6,299 nt of DNA from Candidatus Heimdallarchaeota archaeon. GTDB lineage: Archaea; Asgardarchaeota; Heimdallarchaeia; Heimdallarchaeales; Heimdallarchaeaceae. A model generated the notes under the pieces. The model worked only from the letters and a program-made list of their open reading frames with translations, ran no database searches and was not told where the DNA came from. Below, in pieces: positions 4,810 through 6,299 of the stretch (position 1 is its first letter; each line of letters starts with the position of its first letter). The position numbers and the translations under genes are program-made. The DNA lies in the NCBI GenBank assembly GCA_023139025.1, contig JAGLOH010000135.1, positions 1 through 6,299 of the forward strand. The letters run 5' to 3'.

Positions 4810-6299
4810 GATAATTCCTCCAGTTCAAGTTGAGATGTTGCTATCTCTCTGTAAATATCATTCGTCTCAAGTAACTCTTCATGTGTGCCTTTACCATTTA
4901 TTTTTCCATCATCGATGACGATTATTTGCTCAGCATTCTTAATTGTAGAAACTCTCTGTGTTACAATTAGCAACGTACTATCACCTGTTTGTTTCTTAAG
5001 AGCTTTACGTAAAGCAGCATCTGTCTTGAAATCTAACTGAGAAAAGCTATCATCAAAAATATAGATTGGTGGTTTTTTAACTAATGCTCGCGCAATTGAA
5101 AGCCTTTGTTTTTGACCTCCGGATATATTCATTCCTGCTTGGGCAATTTCACTTTCTATTCCATCCTCTTTTGAAGATACAAATTCTGTTGCTTGAGCTA
5201 TGCCTAGAGCTGATTGAAGTGCTTCCTCACTTGCATCTTCATCTGCAAAGCGTAGGTTACTTTCAATCGTACCTGAGAATAAGAAACTCTTCTGAGGTAT
5301 ATATCCTATAACTTCTCTTAAATCGTGTTGAGTCACTTCTCGAATATCTATTCCATCAATAAAAATTGAACCTGAAGTTACCTCATAAAACCGTGGAACC
5401 AAGTTAATAACTGTTGATTTACCAGATCCTGTTGCTCCAATAAATGCTGTAGTTTGGCCTGGTTCTGCTGTAAAGCTAATATTTTGTAGCACACTTTTCT
5501 TCGCTCCAGGATAATTAAAGGTTACATCTCGGAATTCAATTGACCCCTTAAATGGTTTAGCAAATTTCTTAGGTTCTTCTGGATCATTGATTACTGGTTC
5601 TACTTGTAAAACTTCATTGATACGATTACCTGCAACTACAGCTCGAGGGAGAATGATGAACATCATTGTCAGCATCAAAAATGCAAACACGATTTGCATA
5701 GAATATTGTAAGAAAGCCATCATGTCACCAACTTGCATAGCGCCATCAGCAACTTTGTGGGCTCCTACCCAGATGATACTTATAGAAAGACCATTCATAA
5801 TAAGCATCATAATCGGCATCATGATTACCATCACTCTGATAACAAATAGACTAACAGCTGTTAGATCAATATTAGCTTTATCAAATCGTTTTTCTTCATG
5901 TTTTTCCATGTTAAAAGCTCGGATAACTAGCATTCCTGTAAGATTCTCCCGAGCAACAAGGTTAAGACGATCTGTTAATTTTTGAATTATCTTAAATTTA
6001 GGAAGAGCAATTACAAATACAATCATAATCAGACCTACTAGTGCGAAAACCGCTACACCGATTAACCACCACATCGATCTGCTCTTTTGTAAAGCTCGAA
6101 CAATTCCACCAACACCAAGGATTGGTGCATAGAATACCATTCGAACGATCATATATATTGCCATCTGCACTTGGGTGATATCATTAGTTGTACGAGTTAT
6201 CAGAGAAGCAGTGGAAAAACTGTCGAATTCAACACTTGAGAAGCTTTCAACCTTCTTGAATAACTCACTTCGAATGTCACGTGCCATTCCTGCAGATGT
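4806..6299 (-). CDS. ABC exporter half-transporter, MdlA-like subunit with degenerate catalytic residues (N-terminus beyond window)
   Basis: The partner half-transporter, cut at its 5' end. The frame stays open to the edge: four codons (T-S-A-G) precede the Met at 6287, and the sequence begins in the first intracellular loop. That Met is therefore internal; helices 1-2 and roughly 85-95 residues are missing. Counting the 6287 Met as 1: helices lie at about 43-63, 72-95, 146-176 and 188-212. The nucleotide-binding domain has A-loop Tyr259, Walker A G-A-T-G-S-G-K-S-T (284-292), Q-loop Gln332, a canonical signature N-I-S-G-G-Q-K-Q-R (387-395), and Walker B I-Y-I-F-D-D-S-F-S (408-416). Asp413 replaces the catalytic Glu and Gln444 (T-Q-R-V-S-T) replaces the switch His. 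These changes are expected in the degenerate-site subunit of a heterodimer, complementing the altered signature of the downstream gene. It is the promoter-proximal gene of the visible pair; the promoter and any regulator lie outside the window. Confidence 0.94.
   Translation of the reverse strand, partial: TSAGMARDIRSELFKKVESFSSVEFDSFSTASLITRTTNDITQVQMAIYMIVRMVFYAPILGVGGIVRALQKSRSMWWLIGVAVFALVGLIMIVFVIALPKFKIIQKLTDRLNLVARENLTGMLVIRAFNMEKHEEKRFDKANIDLTAVSLFVIRVMVIMMPIMMLIMNGLSISIIWVGAHKVADGAMQVGDMMAFLQYSMQIVFAFLMLTMMFIILPRAVVAGNRINEVLQVEPVINDPEEPKKFAKPFKGSIEFRDVTFNYPGAKKSVLQNISFTAEPGQTTAFIGATGSGKSTVINLVPRFYEVTSGSIFIDGIDIREVTQHDLREVIGYIPQKSFLFSGTIESNLRFADEDASEEALQSALGIAQATEFVSSKEDGIESEIAQAGMNISGGQKQRLSIARALVKKPPIYIFDDSFSQLDFKTDAALRKALKKQTGDSTLLIVTQRVSTIKNAEQIIVIDDGKINGKGTHEELLETNDIYREIATSQLELEELS
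4817..4821 (-). promoter_or_regulatory. Shine-Dalgarno site for the downstream ABC subunit
   Basis: The minus strand reads CTGGAGGAATTATCATGA. GGAGG is followed by a seven-base spacer and the ATG at 4809-4807. The site lies within the last codons of the upstream subunit (Leu-Glu-Glu-Leu-Ser-stop), and the ATGA overlaps that gene's stop. It is the only strong Shine-Dalgarno match before a start in this window and fixes the start of the downstream gene. Confidence 0.8.

Noticed and set aside
5587..5985. Plus-strand frame of 132 codons opposite the membrane domain of the upstream ABC subunit
   Set aside because: It lies wholly antisense to a well-supported gene with clear family motifs, and its composition (many Ile, Thr and Met) mirrors the opposing hydrophobic helices.
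4806..6287. Reading the Met at 6287 as the true start of the upstream ABC subunit
   Set aside because: The frame continues open to the window edge with family-like residues, and a start there would omit the first two membrane helices; the gene is truncated by the window and is not naturally short.

Overview
The window looks archaeal and AT-rich. Three separate start regions have a TATA-like box where one would expect it, about 25-35 bases before a start codon, and almost no leader (near-leaderless transcripts). The only strong Shine-Dalgarno site lies before the second gene of the ABC operon, where the ribosome must start inside a message. Leaderless first genes combined with SD-led operon-internal genes is a known archaeal pattern. 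The low GC, the 2-aminothiazoline-4-carboxylate hydrolase-like protein and the MdlA/MdlB-like exporter pair would fit an Asgard-type or other mesophilic archaeon, but this placement is only inference.

Left part (1-2831). A truncated gene on the minus strand (1-347) encodes an exported protein with a signal peptide and appears to start at TTG or GTG. It is divergent from an alpha/beta-hydrolase of the carboxylesterase/monoglyceride-lipase type (440-1282); the 92 bases between them hold two opposing TATA boxes. Next come a small four-helix membrane protein of unknown function (1401-1949) and a protein of the L-2-amino-thiazoline-4-carboxylic acid hydrolase family (2097-2831). Gaps of 118 and 147 bases, each with its own possible promoter, suggest these three plus-strand genes are transcribed separately.

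Right part (2832-6299). A short convergent gap holds a perfect 7-bp hairpin flanked by T-runs on both strands, probably a shared terminator. Beyond it, on the minus strand, is a two-gene operon for a heterodimeric ABC exporter. The upstream gene (4806-6299) is cut by the window edge and lacks its N-terminus; it overlaps the downstream gene (2896-4809) by four bases (ATGA). The two halves are complementary: the upstream subunit has a canonical signature but altered catalytic residues (Asp for Glu after Walker B, Gln for the switch His). The downstream subunit has canonical catalytic residues but an altered signature (SEGQ). The pair should therefore have one active and one degenerate ATP site, as in known heterodimeric ABCB-type exporters.

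No RNA gene, CRISPR array, insertion sequence or obvious mobile element is visible. I see no clear new multi-gene system. The points most worth checking are the missing catalytic acid in the hydrolase, the untested archaeal ATC-hydrolase homologue, and the unannotated exported protein at the left edge.
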